This document shows positions 24,488 to 33,589 of a stretch of DNA of 64,000 nt, in pieces. Made by a program: the position numbers and the translations under genes. The notes under the pieces were generated by a model. The model ran no database searches and was not told the origin of the DNA. It saw only the letters and a list, made by a program, of their open reading frames with translations. This stretch comes from Vulcanisaeta souniana JCM 11219 (lineage in GTDB: Archaea > Thermoproteota > Thermoprotei > Thermoproteales > Thermocladiaceae), in contig NZ_AP026830.1 in the NCBI RefSeq assembly GCF_026000775.1, positions 1,821,056 through 1,885,055 of the forward strand. Reading direction: 5' to 3'. Position 1 is the first letter of the stretch, and the number at the start of each line of letters is the position of its first letter.

Positions 24488-25333
24488 TTATTTATTGCCC
24501 CGTAAATAAACAACTGGACTATTCTTAGGAACCTTAAGTAGCTTAATCATGGGCCCGCACTTAGCCCTGAATAGGAAGATGACCCTTAATCCTAGGTCGT
24601 TTTCTAAATATGACTCGAAATTACCCACGCCCTTAGAAATAACTAAGTCATGACGCCTTAGGTCCTGCCATAAACCCCTGTTATAGAACGGTGGGTATCT
24701 ATTTCCTGTTGACACGATCTTCACCTTATCACTTAATACCTTGCTCACGTAGTCAGCAGTGACATCAACCTCATAGGGCAAGCCCCTCGCGTATACAGTG
24801 ACCCTGAGACCCATGTCAACTAACTTCCTAATTAACAATGCGTCTATTTGAAACTCTCCAGAGTTATCAACAACGTAACCAACGTCGTGAATATCATTAA
24901 GCATTTTCGCTAGGCCTTCCTTAGTGATATTAAGCCAGGCTGCTTCCTCAAGGAGTTTATTCACGAAATCATTAATATCGAATTGATAGTCCCTCATTGG
25001 TACATCCACTGAATTAGCAGCCGCCGCTATCTCGAAGTACCTCGCTATATCATTACCTGCATCACTAACTACCTTACCAAGGATCAATGAGGCCGTATCC
25101 TCGAGGTTCTTCTTCTCGTCAGCATGCGGATCCTCATTGTTTAGGATCTTGGTTATTAAGTCAAAGGACTCTATGAAGAGCGGTGTCCTACCCCTTGGTA
25201 TCAAGCTTGATATGTGCATTGTTATGTGCATGTACGTATTAATATCGTCTATACCGAACTTCTTTATCTCTTTAGTTCTTGACTCCAGGGCACAGAGTAT
25301 ACACTCAGGGGTTTCTATATATAGCATTGGCAC
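24488..25333 (-). CDS. DUF89 / ARMT1-like metal-dependent phosphatase
   Basis: 281 residues of the DUF89 damage-control phosphatase family. Begins IETPECILCALESRTKEI with the CxxC of archaeal members; the middle has the metal-site motifs VDNSGEFQIDALLI and, later, DLVISKGVGNFE. Family members remove phosphate from damaged sugar phosphates and related metabolites. It could in principle fill in for a missing phosphatase, but nothing in its context ties it to one pathway. Confidence 0.8.
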   Translation of the reverse strand: MPMLYIETPECILCALESRTKEIKKFGIDDINTYMHITMHISSLIPRGRTPLFIESFDLITKILNNEDPHADEKKNLEDTASLILGKVVSDAGNDIARYFEIAAAANSVDVPMRDYQFDINDFVNKLLEEAAWLNITKEGLAKMLNDIHDVGYVVDNSGEFQIDALLIRKLVDMGLRVTVYARGLPYEVDVTADYVSKVLSDKVKIVSTGNRYPPFYNRGLWQDLRRHDLVISKGVGNFESYLENDLGLRVIFLFRAKCGPMIKLLKVPKNSPVVYLRGNK

Positions 25334-25452
25334 CCAATAAGTAGTGGATTAATAAGTATTGTTTTAATAAGTAATTTATATTCTCAGTAATCACGGATGG
25401 ATCTAGGCATAGCTTTTAATCTCCAACCCTATGAGTTGGATCCCAAAATAAT

Positions 25453-26310
25453 ATGAGCATTGATTCAATACTGAGCGAATTAAGGAAGGATCAGGTTCAC
25501 GGCGCATCGTGGTACTTCCTTAAGGGCATTGAACTCCTTGAGATCGCGTTAGGAAAAAAACTAGGCAAGGAGGAAATAAGGTCATTACTTAATGAAATAA
25601 GGAATATCAGGCCTGGCATGGCATCGCTACTGAACCTGACACAAGTGATTGACCAATCGCTAAGTCTGGACCTAGACCTTGGCATGATTATTAGCCGTTT
25701 AAAGGAGACCCATGAGAAGGCGCTTGAAAACTTATCGAAGCAATTGGATAGGTTTCCCGTAATGTGTGGATCCGGGGTAATGACCATTAGTTATAGTTCC
25801 GCGGTTAGGGTAGCCCTTTCCAAGTGGGGTAGGTGTATTGATGGCCTTTACATAATGGAGTCTAGGCCAGGTGATGAAATTACACAAGCCATCAAGGACT
25901 ACTCAAATCGCGTAGGTAGTGTGATACCAATACCTGACTCAGCCATTGCATCCTTCATGAATAAGGTTAATTACGTCATTGTTGGTGCCGATGGTTTATA
26001 CAGTGATGGTTACTTCCTTAATAAGGTCGGTACTGAAACCCTCCTCATAGTTGCGCGCAAATTTGATGTGAACACAATAGTTGTGGCTGAGTCCTATAAG
26101 GCAGTGACTGGCGGCATTAATGATGTATACGCAATTAGTGTTGAAATTGGTGGCTTAAGTGCACGGGTTCCATTATTCGATAAGGTGCCTCTTGACCTAG
26201 TTGATCACTTAATAACGGATTTTGAGATCATTAAAAAGCCAAAACCAAGCAATATTGAGGATTTAAGGGAGCACTTTATTAATAATGTCCTTAGGGTAGG
26301 TGAGCGATAA
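25453..26310 (+). CDS. eIF2B alpha/beta/delta-like protein
   Basis: 285 residues. The C-terminal Rossmann-like domain has VIVGADGLYSDGYFLNKVGTET… and VVAESYK, hallmarks of the eIF2B regulatory subunit / ribose-1,5-bisphosphate isomerase / methylthioribose-phosphate isomerase superfamily; the N-terminal third is helical. The isomerase active-site cysteine region is not obvious. In archaea these proteins may act in nucleotide or sugar-phosphate metabolism rather than translation. TATA-like ttttaatc (about 25411) precedes it. The stop overlaps the start of the next gene. Confidence 0.75.
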   Translation: MSIDSILSELRKDQVHGASWYFLKGIELLEIALGKKLGKEEIRSLLNEIRNIRPGMASLLNLTQVIDQSLSLDLDLGMIISRLKETHEKALENLSKQLDRFPVMCGSGVMTISYSSAVRVALSKWGRCIDGLYIMESRPGDEITQAIKDYSNRVGSVIPIPDSAIASFMNKVNYVIVGADGLYSDGYFLNKVGTETLLIVARKFDVNTIVVAESYKAVTGGINDVYAISVEIGGLSARVPLFDKVPLDLVDHLITDFEIIKKPKPSNIEDLREHFINNVLRVGER

Positions 26311-26747
26311 TGAAGACCTTTCTATGCCTAAGATGTGATGAATGTTGTTACTTCGATAATGAGGAAAGAGGACCCATACTATTTGAGGACGAATTAACTA
26401 GAATAAGGGCTCTTGCTAAGTCCAGGGGTTTCGATATTAAGTACCGTGAGTTATCAATTAATGGCATGAAGGTGTATAGGTGGTTAATAAGAGGTTATTG
26501 CCCATTTTATGATAAAGGGGGCAAGTCATGCACGATACATGCAGTGAAACCCCTTGCCTGTAGGATGTACCCATTGCTGTATAATCCAAGCACTGGGGAG
26601 GTATTAATATCAAAGGAGTGTAGGTGGGTAAGTGAGACAATTAATTCGGGTGAAGAGGTGGGGCTTGAAAGCTTTCCCAATGAGACTAGGGCGCTTGAGA
26701 CGGCATTATCACGATTGTACAGAGTTAGTATTAAAATCCATGAATAG
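26310..26747 (+). CDS. YkgJ-family cysteine-cluster protein
   Basis: 145 residues with the family's cysteine arrangement: CLRCDECCYF at residues 5-14 and CPFYDKGGKSC … CRMYPL downstream. The cysteines likely bind zinc or an iron-sulfur cluster. Function of the family is not established. The ATG overlaps the stop of the eIF2B-like gene (TAATG), so they are cotranscribed. Confidence 0.8.
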   Translation: MKTFLCLRCDECCYFDNEERGPILFEDELTRIRALAKSRGFDIKYRELSINGMKVYRWLIRGYCPFYDKGGKSCTIHAVKPLACRMYPLLYNPSTGEVLISKECRWVSETINSGEEVGLESFPNETRALETALSRLYRVSIKIHE

Positions 26748-26785
26748 TAAATACTTAATTAACCTAACAGTGTTGATAGGCTTGA

Positions 26786-28006
26786 ATGCAGGAGTTACCT
26801 GCAATAGAAGGCGGAAAGCCCATTAGGCCTAACCCACTTCGTTATAAGCCCTGGATAACTGATGATGATATAAAATTGGTTATTGACGTCCTTAAGTCGG
26901 GACAATTATCCGCAATAGGTGGTAGGTGGAACACGGCCCTCGAACAGGAATTAACCAAGTACCTAAGTACCAGGCACGCGATTACTGTTTCCAATGGAAC
27001 AACAGCCCTGCATGTCGCGCTTAAGGCCGTGGGTGTTGGGCCTGGTGATGAAGTTATAACAACGCCATTCACGTTCGCCGCATCGGCAACAACAATCCTC
27101 CACTCGAATGCAATACCCGTGTTCGCGGATATAAATAAAGAAACCCTCAACATAGACCCAGCATCCATTGAGGAAGCCATTACTGACAGAACCAAGGCAA
27201 TAGTTGTTGTTCATCTGGCGGGGTATCCAGCTGAGATGAATGATATAATGAAGATTGCGCAGGAAAGGGGTCTATATGTCATTGAGGATACGGCCCAGGC
27301 CCTAGGCGCTGCCTATAGAGGAAAAATGGCTGGCTCAATAGGTCATGTGGGTACCCTGAGCTTCTACCCAACAAAAACAATAACTACCGGCGAGGGTGGT
27401 GCAGTGGTTACTAATGATGATGAAATAGCAAGGAGTGCAAAGCTATTGAGAAATCACGGGGAAACCGGTAAGTATTACTACGAATTAATTGGTTATAATT
27501 ATAGGATGACTGAGTTCCAAGCAGCACTTGGTTATTCACAATTGATGCGTATCGAGGAGATAATTAGGCATAAGGAGACCTTCGCTAAGGTACTCATGGA
27601 GGAGATCCAGGATGTGGAGAACGATCTTATTCAGTTCCCACGCCCCAAACCATACATAAGGCATGCCTGGCACTTATTTCAATTACTTCTCAACCTTGAG
27701 AAGCTGAGGGTAAGTAGAGACAGGGTCGTCGACGCGCTCAGGGCTGAAGGAATTGAAGCATCAACCGTGGCTTATCCAATACCCCTCCATAAGGAACCAA
27801 TAATAATGAACATGGCAAACCATGGAAAGGGATGCCCCTGGTCATGCCCATACTACGGTAAGAAGGTGAGCTATGGACCATTACCAAATGCCGAGTGGGC
27901 CGCTGAACGTGTCGTCACAATATTACTTGGACCATTATATACAACTGAGGATGCCGTCGATACTGCGAAGGCTATAAAACGCGTTCTTAATTACTATAGA
28001 AGATAA
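26786..28006 (+). CDS. DegT/DnrJ/EryC1-family sugar aminotransferase
   Basis: 406 residues of the PLP-dependent sugar 3- or 4-aminotransferase family, forming amino sugars for glycans or related compounds. Visible motifs: NGTTALHVALKAVGVGPGDEVITTPFTF, IEDTAQALGA and the PLP lysine in LSFYPTKTITTGEGG. Normal length with a C-terminal domain. About 40 nt downstream of the YkgJ-type gene; could share its transcript. A sugar nucleotidyltransferase gene lies 1.3 kb further on, so both may serve glycan synthesis (inference). Confidence 0.88.
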   Translation: MQELPAIEGGKPIRPNPLRYKPWITDDDIKLVIDVLKSGQLSAIGGRWNTALEQELTKYLSTRHAITVSNGTTALHVALKAVGVGPGDEVITTPFTFAASATTILHSNAIPVFADINKETLNIDPASIEEAITDRTKAIVVVHLAGYPAEMNDIMKIAQERGLYVIEDTAQALGAAYRGKMAGSIGHVGTLSFYPTKTITTGEGGAVVTNDDEIARSAKLLRNHGETGKYYYELIGYNYRMTEFQAALGYSQLMRIEEIIRHKETFAKVLMEEIQDVENDLIQFPRPKPYIRHAWHLFQLLLNLEKLRVSRDRVVDALRAEGIEASTVAYPIPLHKEPIIMNMANHGKGCPWSCPYYGKKVSYGPLPNAEWAAERVVTILLGPLYTTEDAVDTAKAIKRVLNYYRR

Positions 28007-28050
28007 AAGGATAAAATTTAGTTTTGATTGTTTTTAGGGGTTTTGTTTGT

Positions 28051-28242
28051 TTAGGTTATTATGTTTCCTTGTTCGTCTACTTTTGCTATGACTTTTCTTA
28101 CTGTTTTTCCGTCTGGTGTCTTGAAGAGGGCCATTACGAAGCCCTTCCTACCCTTAGGCTGCACCTTCCAAACCTTACTGGGCTTCAACCTCCTACCCTC
28201 AACCTCATACTCCTTCCTCGCCAGATCCTCAAGGGACACCAT
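28051..28242 (-). CDS. Cren7-type chromatin protein
   Basis: 63 residues from the ATG at 28242. The core [19 protein letters not shown]… [13 protein letters not shown] matches the Cren7 pattern (VW-x-x-x-PKGRKG-x-x-x-x-LF), a small basic SH3-like barrel that binds and bends DNA in crenarchaea. A minus-strand TATA-like TTTTTAAATACC lies about 34 nt upstream. An in-frame ATG at 28260 is less likely. It indicates a crenarchaeal host. Confidence 0.82.
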   Translation of the reverse strand: MVSLEDLARKEYEVEGRRLKPSKVWKVQPKGRKGFVMALFKTPDGKTVRKVIAKVDEQGNIIT

Positions 28243-28480
28243 ACTGGTCAATAAGTTCATTATTTGGGGGTATTTAAAAACATCGCTTGGGAATGCAACG
28301 GACGAATATATCGGTTACAATACGCTAAATCTTACATTACTTATTTACTAATAGCAAATATTACGATAATTATGACAACTCGAAGTTAAACAATATCAAG
28401 TTATGGGCTACGTTAATAATACGTGAAGAAATACGACGCTATTATTCATATGTGATTTATTTATCCCTATATAGCTATGT

Positions 28481-29176
28481 CTACTTTATCACAACTTCCT
28501 TAATAATGCCCTGTCTTTCGGCTTCTCTTATTATCTCACCACCGCTTATGACCACTGTGCCTAATTCATCGGCTATCCTAGACACCGCATCCTTGTTTAA
28601 TGCCTCACCGTCGTCACTAAGCATCTCAACTATAACAAGCGCTGGTAATATGCCAGCCATCCTTGACAGCAATAAGGACAATTCTGTGTGGCCAAACCTA
28701 CGTCCAACCCTGCCCAGAAGTATGGGCACATGACCTGGTGCGTAGAACTCGCCGTAAAATATCTTCTGCGCCTCTGCATTACGGCCCTCCTTAATCATCC
28801 TTACAACATCTGCAAGTCTCGTAATAGTCAATGCTCTATCAATATCCCTGATCCCCGTCTTCGTCTTTACATGGTTCACGTATATTGAGAACGCAGGGTC
28901 ATCCCCATACCCAGGCCTTTTAATGAGTCCATCGAAGCCTGCATTACGAAGCACATCACTCATGAAGTTAAGCCCTAATTGCTTACCCACGGAGTCCTCG
29001 GTAACGAAACAGATTAAACCACCAGCATTCTTTCTCATCCAAGTAATTACTGATGGCGTCACATGATCAGCCCTTATCACTGCATCAACCTCATTTTCCC
29101 TATTGTCGGAGTCATGAATGAACACTATTTTACCCTGCCTTAATAGTTCCAGTGCACTCTCGATCATACGCCTCAT
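28481..29176 (-). CDS. ribB: 3,4-dihydroxy-2-butanone 4-phosphate synthase
   Basis: Makes the four-carbon unit of riboflavin from ribulose 5-phosphate. Signature motifs: the acidic loop HDSDNRENEVDAVIRADHVTP near the N-terminus and, further on, PGHVPILLGR with RFGHTELSLLL. 231 residues, a normal stand-alone RibB (no GTP cyclohydrolase domain). A hydrophilic leader of AT-rich DNA (29177-29220, with aagtttaagttaataaattt) provides the promoter, probably shared in opposite directions with the nucleotidyltransferase gene. Confidence 0.92.
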   Translation of the reverse strand: MRRMIESALELLRQGKIVFIHDSDNRENEVDAVIRADHVTPSVITWMRKNAGGLICFVTEDSVGKQLGLNFMSDVLRNAGFDGLIKRPGYGDDPAFSIYVNHVKTKTGIRDIDRALTITRLADVVRMIKEGRNAEAQKIFYGEFYAPGHVPILLGRVGRRFGHTELSLLLSRMAGILPALVIVEMLSDDGEALNKDAVSRIADELGTVVISGGEIIREAERQGIIKEVVIK

Positions 29177-29264
29177 AAACTTAAAGTTTAAGTTAATAAA
29201 TTTAACTTTAAACTCAGGTTTATGGAACCTTAAAGCATTAATACTAACCGCCTAGTTTTACTTG

Positions 29265-29954
29265 ATGGTTAGGGCATTGATCCTAGCCGGTGGCTTCGGT
29301 AAAAGACTTCAACCATTAACACTAGACAGGCCTAAACCACTGATTGAGGTTGGCGGTAAACCAATTCTTCAATGGCAGATCGAGTGGCTCAGCAAGCAGG
29401 GTATTAGGGATGTAGTTCTTGCTGTTGGTTATCTCAGGACCAAGGTCTTTGAGGTAATGGGGGATGGCTCTAAATTCGGCGTTAGGTTGTTCTATAGCGT
29501 TGAGGAGGAACCCCTGGGTACGGGTGGCGCCATTAAGAACGCAATGAAGTTCCTTGAAGATGAGGTATTCGTGGTCCTTAATGGTGATGTTGTGACAAAT
29601 CTCCCAATTAAGCCATTAATAGATCAATTGAGCGGTAACGTGATCTCAACGATTGCCCTAACCCCCATGAGGAGCCCCTATGGTATTGTTCATATAGACA
29701 ATGAGGGATTTATAACTGAGTTCAGGGAAAAGCCACTACTTGACTACCTAATCAATGCCGGTGTCTACGCCTTCACTAAGGATATATTCAAGTACTTGCC
29801 GAATAAGGGCGATATTGAGGTAACAGCATTTCCCAAATTAACAAGTGAGAAGAGAATTAGGGGGGTTATTTATAGGGATGTTTACTGGAAGTCTGTTGAT
29901 ACTGTTAAGGATGTTGAGGAGGTCGAAAGGGTAATAACGGAGGTATACTCCTAG
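29265..29954 (+). CDS. Sugar-phosphate nucleotidyltransferase
   Basis: 230 residues, GT-A nucleotidyltransferase fold. N-terminal VRALILAGGFGKRLQPLTLDRPKPL is the nucleotide-binding loop; the middle has EPLGTGGAIKNA and VLNGDVVTNL. No C-terminal left-handed beta helix, so it is a short form like mannose-1-phosphate guanylyltransferases or glucose-1-phosphate nucleotidyltransferases of archaea. It makes NDP-sugars. I start at the ATG 29265, three bases after a TTG. Overlaps the end of the moaC gene on the other strand by 4 nt. Confidence 0.88.
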   Translation: MVRALILAGGFGKRLQPLTLDRPKPLIEVGGKPILQWQIEWLSKQGIRDVVLAVGYLRTKVFEVMGDGSKFGVRLFYSVEEEPLGTGGAIKNAMKFLEDEVFVVLNGDVVTNLPIKPLIDQLSGNVISTIALTPMRSPYGIVHIDNEGFITEFREKPLLDYLINAGVYAFTKDIFKYLPNKGDIEVTAFPKLTSEKRIRGVIYRDVYWKSVDTVKDVEEVERVITEVYS

Positions 29955-30934
29955 ACCGCTGGTGTTTTCAGCGCCTTAAGAACCTTAATTTCTTTAATTA
30001 CCGTGTATGGGTATTGACCATTTTCATCCTTTTCGTACTTCTTAACCATGTCCCAAACGGTCAGTAAGCCAACACCAACGGCAAAAACTGCCTCCATGGC
30101 AGAACCTGTGTTTGACACATTACGGGTGTCAACGGAGACCTCGACACCGTCCTCGACAACCTTAACATCGGCATTAACGTACGTTATGTAGTTAAGATGC
30201 ACGAGAGGTAGCACCTCCCACGCCTTTTTCGTAGCCATTATCGATGCAGCCTTAGCTATTGTTATAACATCACCCTTCTCCACATTACCCTGCCTAATTA
30301 ACTCCACGGTACTTTCCCTAAGCCTTACGAAACCCTTGGCTGACGCCTCACCATAGTAGGTTGGTTCGGCGGTTACATCGAACATAGTAACTACGGGTAA
30401 TCCACCCGTGTTATCCTCAAAGTCACCTAGTGATAAACTTATTCTCTCCTCAGACTTTACCTTACTAACTACCCTAATATCGAACATACCATCAACACGA
30501 CTAGAACCGCAGGTCTGTACTTGATTACCCATGAAATTCGTGACCCACTCAGGCGTGCAGGTCCTGCTACATCCCTTAATGGTATTCCATGCCGCGAGCA
30601 GACCGCTGAATAAGCCGAATAATACATCCATTTCAATACCTGTCTGCGCCCTAGTCCTGGCGAGCACACCCATTCTAATGCCATCCTTCTCATAGCGCAC
30701 CCTAGCCTCGATGTAGGTAATAGGAACCGGATGAAGCAACGGTATGAGCTTCCAAGCAGTTTTAGTGGCGTTAATGGCCGTTACCTTAGCTATGGCTGCG
30801 GCGTTACCAAGACCACTGACGCCAACCTTCATTAACTCACCCATGGTATCCTCATCAACCCTTAGAAAGCCCGTGGCAGTGGCCTCCCTATAGATGGGTT
30901 CCTTGCCTGTGATGTCGATCATCCTAACAGTCAT
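29951..30934 (-). CDS. moaC: Tandem MoaC-domain protein (molybdopterin precursor synthesis)
   Basis: 327 residues made of two MoaC domains (about 1-120 and 182-325), where the usual protein has one of about 160. MoaC makes cyclic pyranopterin monophosphate for molybdenum/tungsten cofactor, needed by NarG. Domain 1 keeps IPLLHP (H68) and TGIEMD (E101) but has AAWNTIKG, with Asn in place of the conserved Asp. Domain 2 keeps LPLVHL (H246) and TVWDMVKK (D295, K298) but reads TGSAME, losing the first Glu. Since MoaC active sites form between subunits, the two halves may complement each other. The linker holds three cysteines (C122, C126, C142). Confidence 0.85.
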   Translation of the reverse strand: MTVRMIDITGKEPIYREATATGFLRVDEDTMGELMKVGVSGLGNAAAIAKVTAINATKTAWKLIPLLHPVPITYIEARVRYEKDGIRMGVLARTRAQTGIEMDVLFGLFSGLLAAWNTIKGCSRTCTPEWVTNFMGNQVQTCGSSRVDGMFDIRVVSKVKSEERISLSLGDFEDNTGGLPVVTMFDVTAEPTYYGEASAKGFVRLRESTVELIRQGNVEKGDVITIAKAASIMATKKAWEVLPLVHLNYITYVNADVKVVEDGVEVSVDTRNVSNTGSAMEAVFAVGVGLLTVWDMVKKYEKDENGQYPYTVIKEIKVLKALKTPAV

Positions 30935-30961
30935 AACAAGGCATTACTACATTACGCCTAT

Positions 30962-31561
30962 TTAAACAACCCTCCTCAATGCATCAATTATTAACCTATA
31001 AACATCATTAGCGACAGAGTCCGGGTCCCTAACCGCATTAATAACTGGGTAATTATTTAAGGAAGCCCTTCTGAGGAGGAGCTCCCTAGCTCTATTGAGG
31101 AATTCCTTATCGGCCTCAAACACCTCAAGCTTATGCCTACTCCTTAACCTGCCTATGACAACCTCGATAGGCGCGTCAAGTATTATTGTTAGGTCAGGCC
31201 TAGGCACGAATTTATGAAGTTCCATTAACCAGTCCATGGGTAAACCCATTGTGCTCTGATAAACAAGTGTTGACTCCATATACCTTTCAGTAATGACTAA
31301 GTAACCATTATCAAGCATTGGTTTCACCTCACCATAGTAGTGCTGAACCCTATCGGCCGTGAAGAGGAGCGCGAATACCGATGGGTGCGCAATCTTCGAG
31401 TCTGACCTAAGGAGCCAATCCCTAATTAACCTGCCAATTGGTGTCTGACTGGGCTCGGCGGTAGTATGCACCCTGTACCCAGCTCTTTCCAATATATCCT
31501 TTAACTTCGTGATTATTGTCGATTTACCAACACCATCAATACCCTCAATCGCCACAAACAT
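30962..31561 (-). CDS. tmk: Thymidylate kinase
   Basis: Phosphorylates dTMP to dTDP. P-loop VAIEGIDGVGKSTI at the N-terminus, DR-containing LFTADRVQHY region, and the lid TERYMESTLVYQS. About 199 residues from the ATG at 31561, normal length; this start is about 30 nt after a TATA box shared with the divergent gene. Confidence 0.92.
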   Translation of the reverse strand: MFVAIEGIDGVGKSTIITKLKDILERAGYRVHTTAEPSQTPIGRLIRDWLLRSDSKIAHPSVFALLFTADRVQHYYGEVKPMLDNGYLVITERYMESTLVYQSTMGLPMDWLMELHKFVPRPDLTIILDAPIEVVIGRLRSRHKLEVFEADKEFLNRARELLLRRASLNNYPVINAVRDPDSVANDVYRLIIDALRRVV

Positions 31562-31589
31562 ACTTAGACCAACATACAAGTGTGAGAAT

Positions 31590-31600
31590 CACTTATATAA
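31590..31600. promoter_or_regulatory. Bidirectional TATA box between tmk and a membrane-protein gene
   Basis: acttatataa is nearly symmetrical and sits midway between two divergent ATGs (31561 minus, 31622 plus) only 60 nt apart, about 26-30 nt from each. One TATA element could serve both leaderless transcripts. Confidence 0.5.
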
Positions 31601-31621
31601 TTCATCCCAGTGCCGAAATTA

Positions 31622-32110
31622 ATGAGAAAAGGACTATTAATAATTGGAGTGGCACTTCTTGCCCTGGGAATAATTATATTCCTTATTGGGATCTATCTTA
31701 GTTCAAGTGTAGTAAGCGATATAATGTCATTGATTACGGAGACACGTAATGAGACTGTGGTGGCGCCGGGCTTGTCAGTAAGCATGGGTGCTGTTAACGA
31801 GGGATCCGCAATAATGGCTGTATATAATGATTCCCTGGGAAGGCCATTGCAGGAACTCATCACTGCACAGGGGAAGCTCGATACAAGAAGTATCGATGGA
31901 CAATACGTAATTATTTATGTGCCAGAGACGGAGAGAGGCTCGTTGTCACTGGTGAATAATTATAGCGAGAATGCCGTAGTTTATTATATATCTAATACGG
32001 TGAGTATAACTACATTGATACCCCTTGTGCTGTCCACATTTGTTAGTATAATCATGGTTATAGTTAGTGTGGTATTATTAATATTGGGTGTTGTGCTGAG
32101 GAATAAGTAA
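31622..32110 (+). CDS. Two-helix membrane protein, unknown function
   Basis: 162 residues from the ATG at 31622. Transmembrane helices near the N-terminus (LLIIGVALLALGIIIFLIG) and C-terminus enclose an extracytoplasmic domain of about 95 residues with beta-type composition. No family recognised. Transcribed from a TATA element apparently shared with tmk. Confidence 0.6.
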   Translation: MRKGLLIIGVALLALGIIIFLIGIYLSSSVVSDIMSLITETRNETVVAPGLSVSMGAVNEGSAIMAVYNDSLGRPLQELITAQGKLDTRSIDGQYVIIYVPETERGSLSLVNNYSENAVVYYISNTVSITTLIPLVLSTFVSIIMVIVSVVLLILGVVLRNK

Positions 32111-32157
32111 TTGAATGAAAGAAATCTTTATTAATAGCTGTTAATATAACGTGAACA

Positions 32158-33222
32158 ATGAAATCAAACATTAGGGTTGCAATAGCTGGCGTGGGTAACA
32201 CAGCGTCAGCCTTTGTTCAGGGACTTAGGTATTGCGAGGTGGAACAGGAACCAACAGGCCTGACCTTCCAACGCATTGGACCCTATGAACCAAGGGATAT
32301 AAAGGTGGTCGCCGCTTTCGACGTAGATTCACGCAAGGTCGGTAAGGACGTTGGTGAGGCGATATTCACACAACCAAATAATGCACTTAAGGTTATTGAG
32401 GTTGGTAAATTAGGTGTCATTGTAAAGGCCGGCCCATTACTTGACGGTGTTGCTGAGCAATTAAGGGGCTCCTTCATACCAATCACTGAGAGCGCAATTG
32501 AGGATGTAGTTAGGGAACTAGAGAGCACAAACACGCATATACTCATTAATTACTTACCCACGGGAGCGCAGAAGGCTAGCGAGGCCTATGCGGAAGCAGC
32601 CCTCAGGAGTGGGTCAGCCTTCGTAAATGCAATGCCCTCAGTAATAGCTACATCGAGCGAGTGGCAGTCAAGGTTCGAAACCAGGAAGTTACCGCTTGCT
32701 GGCGATGATGTCCAAAACCAGGTGGGCGCTACAGTATTACATAAAACCATAATTAGGTTACTCGCATTGAGGGGTGTTAAGATCGAGGGCACATACCAAC
32801 TAAACGTTGGTGGTACACCAGACTTCCTAAACCTAATGTATAGAAAGGGCCAGAAGGAAAAGACGAAGACGGAAGCTGTGAAGAAGATGGCTGAGGGGGA
32901 AGACTTTGACGCCTACATATCGCCTGTGGCCTACATAAAGTTCCTGGGAAGCAGGAAGAATGCTCATATGTTCATTGAAGCTCGTGGGTTCGCTAATGTA
33001 CCAATCAGGATAAGGGTGGACCTGGAGGTCTACGATCCGTTTAACAATGCTGGTGTAATGATTGACATAGTCAGGACCGTGAAGCTAGCAATGGATAGAG
33101 AAATTGGCGGACCACTCATCAGTCTATCAGCCTGGGCCTTCAAGAACCCGCCAGTTCACGCACCACCAGACGTGGCATACCAATGGCTCGTGGAATTCAT
33201 TGAGGGTAAAAGAAATAGATAA
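32158..33222 (+). CDS. myo-Inositol-1-phosphate synthase
   Basis: 354 residues, NAD-dependent enzyme converting glucose 6-phosphate to inositol 1-phosphate, which archaea use for phospholipid head groups and some solutes. N-terminal NAD-binding IAGVGNTASAFVQGL; the catalytic region contains GDDVQNQVGATVLHKTI and NVGGTPDFLNL, both characteristic of this family. Length is typical for archaeal members. It stands alone with a TATA-like run (about 32128-32145) upstream. Confidence 0.92.
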   Translation: MKSNIRVAIAGVGNTASAFVQGLRYCEVEQEPTGLTFQRIGPYEPRDIKVVAAFDVDSRKVGKDVGEAIFTQPNNALKVIEVGKLGVIVKAGPLLDGVAEQLRGSFIPITESAIEDVVRELESTNTHILINYLPTGAQKASEAYAEAALRSGSAFVNAMPSVIATSSEWQSRFETRKLPLAGDDVQNQVGATVLHKTIIRLLALRGVKIEGTYQLNVGGTPDFLNLMYRKGQKEKTKTEAVKKMAEGEDFDAYISPVAYIKFLGSRKNAHMFIEARGFANVPIRIRVDLEVYDPFNNAGVMIDIVRTVKLAMDREIGGPLISLSAWAFKNPPVHAPPDVAYQWLVEFIEGKRNR

Positions 33223-33589
33223 GCTATTAATTAAAAGGATCAGTTTCCTTCTCATTATGGCCCTAAGACGATTATTCATATTCATTGAATACGGCGAATT
33301 GAAGAACCATAATCAAGGGAACACCCACTAAAGCCGTGAGGCGTTAATTCATGTTCATCACCAACCAGTAAAGTTGGGGTAGGATTTAGGTAAAGGTATC
33401 GTATGGCCAATAACCACTTGGCATAAGGGCACTATATTTTCAATTAATTCACAAGCCTCATTGCATATGACAGATCAAGGCTTAATCGACAATCATACAT
33501 GTCATTCTATGTCTTGATGCTTTAACAGGTAATATACGCATGTAGAAAGCCATCATCGAATTGCTCCCTCTAATAATCTCTTAACTATA
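33223..33589. other. Intergenic stretch, possibly gene debris
   Basis: About 365 bases between convergent genes. No intact ORF. Minus-strand snippets such as MMAFYMRILPVKASRH near 33545 are too short and stop-ridden to name. I see no RNA fold or repeat that I can support. Confidence 0.35.
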
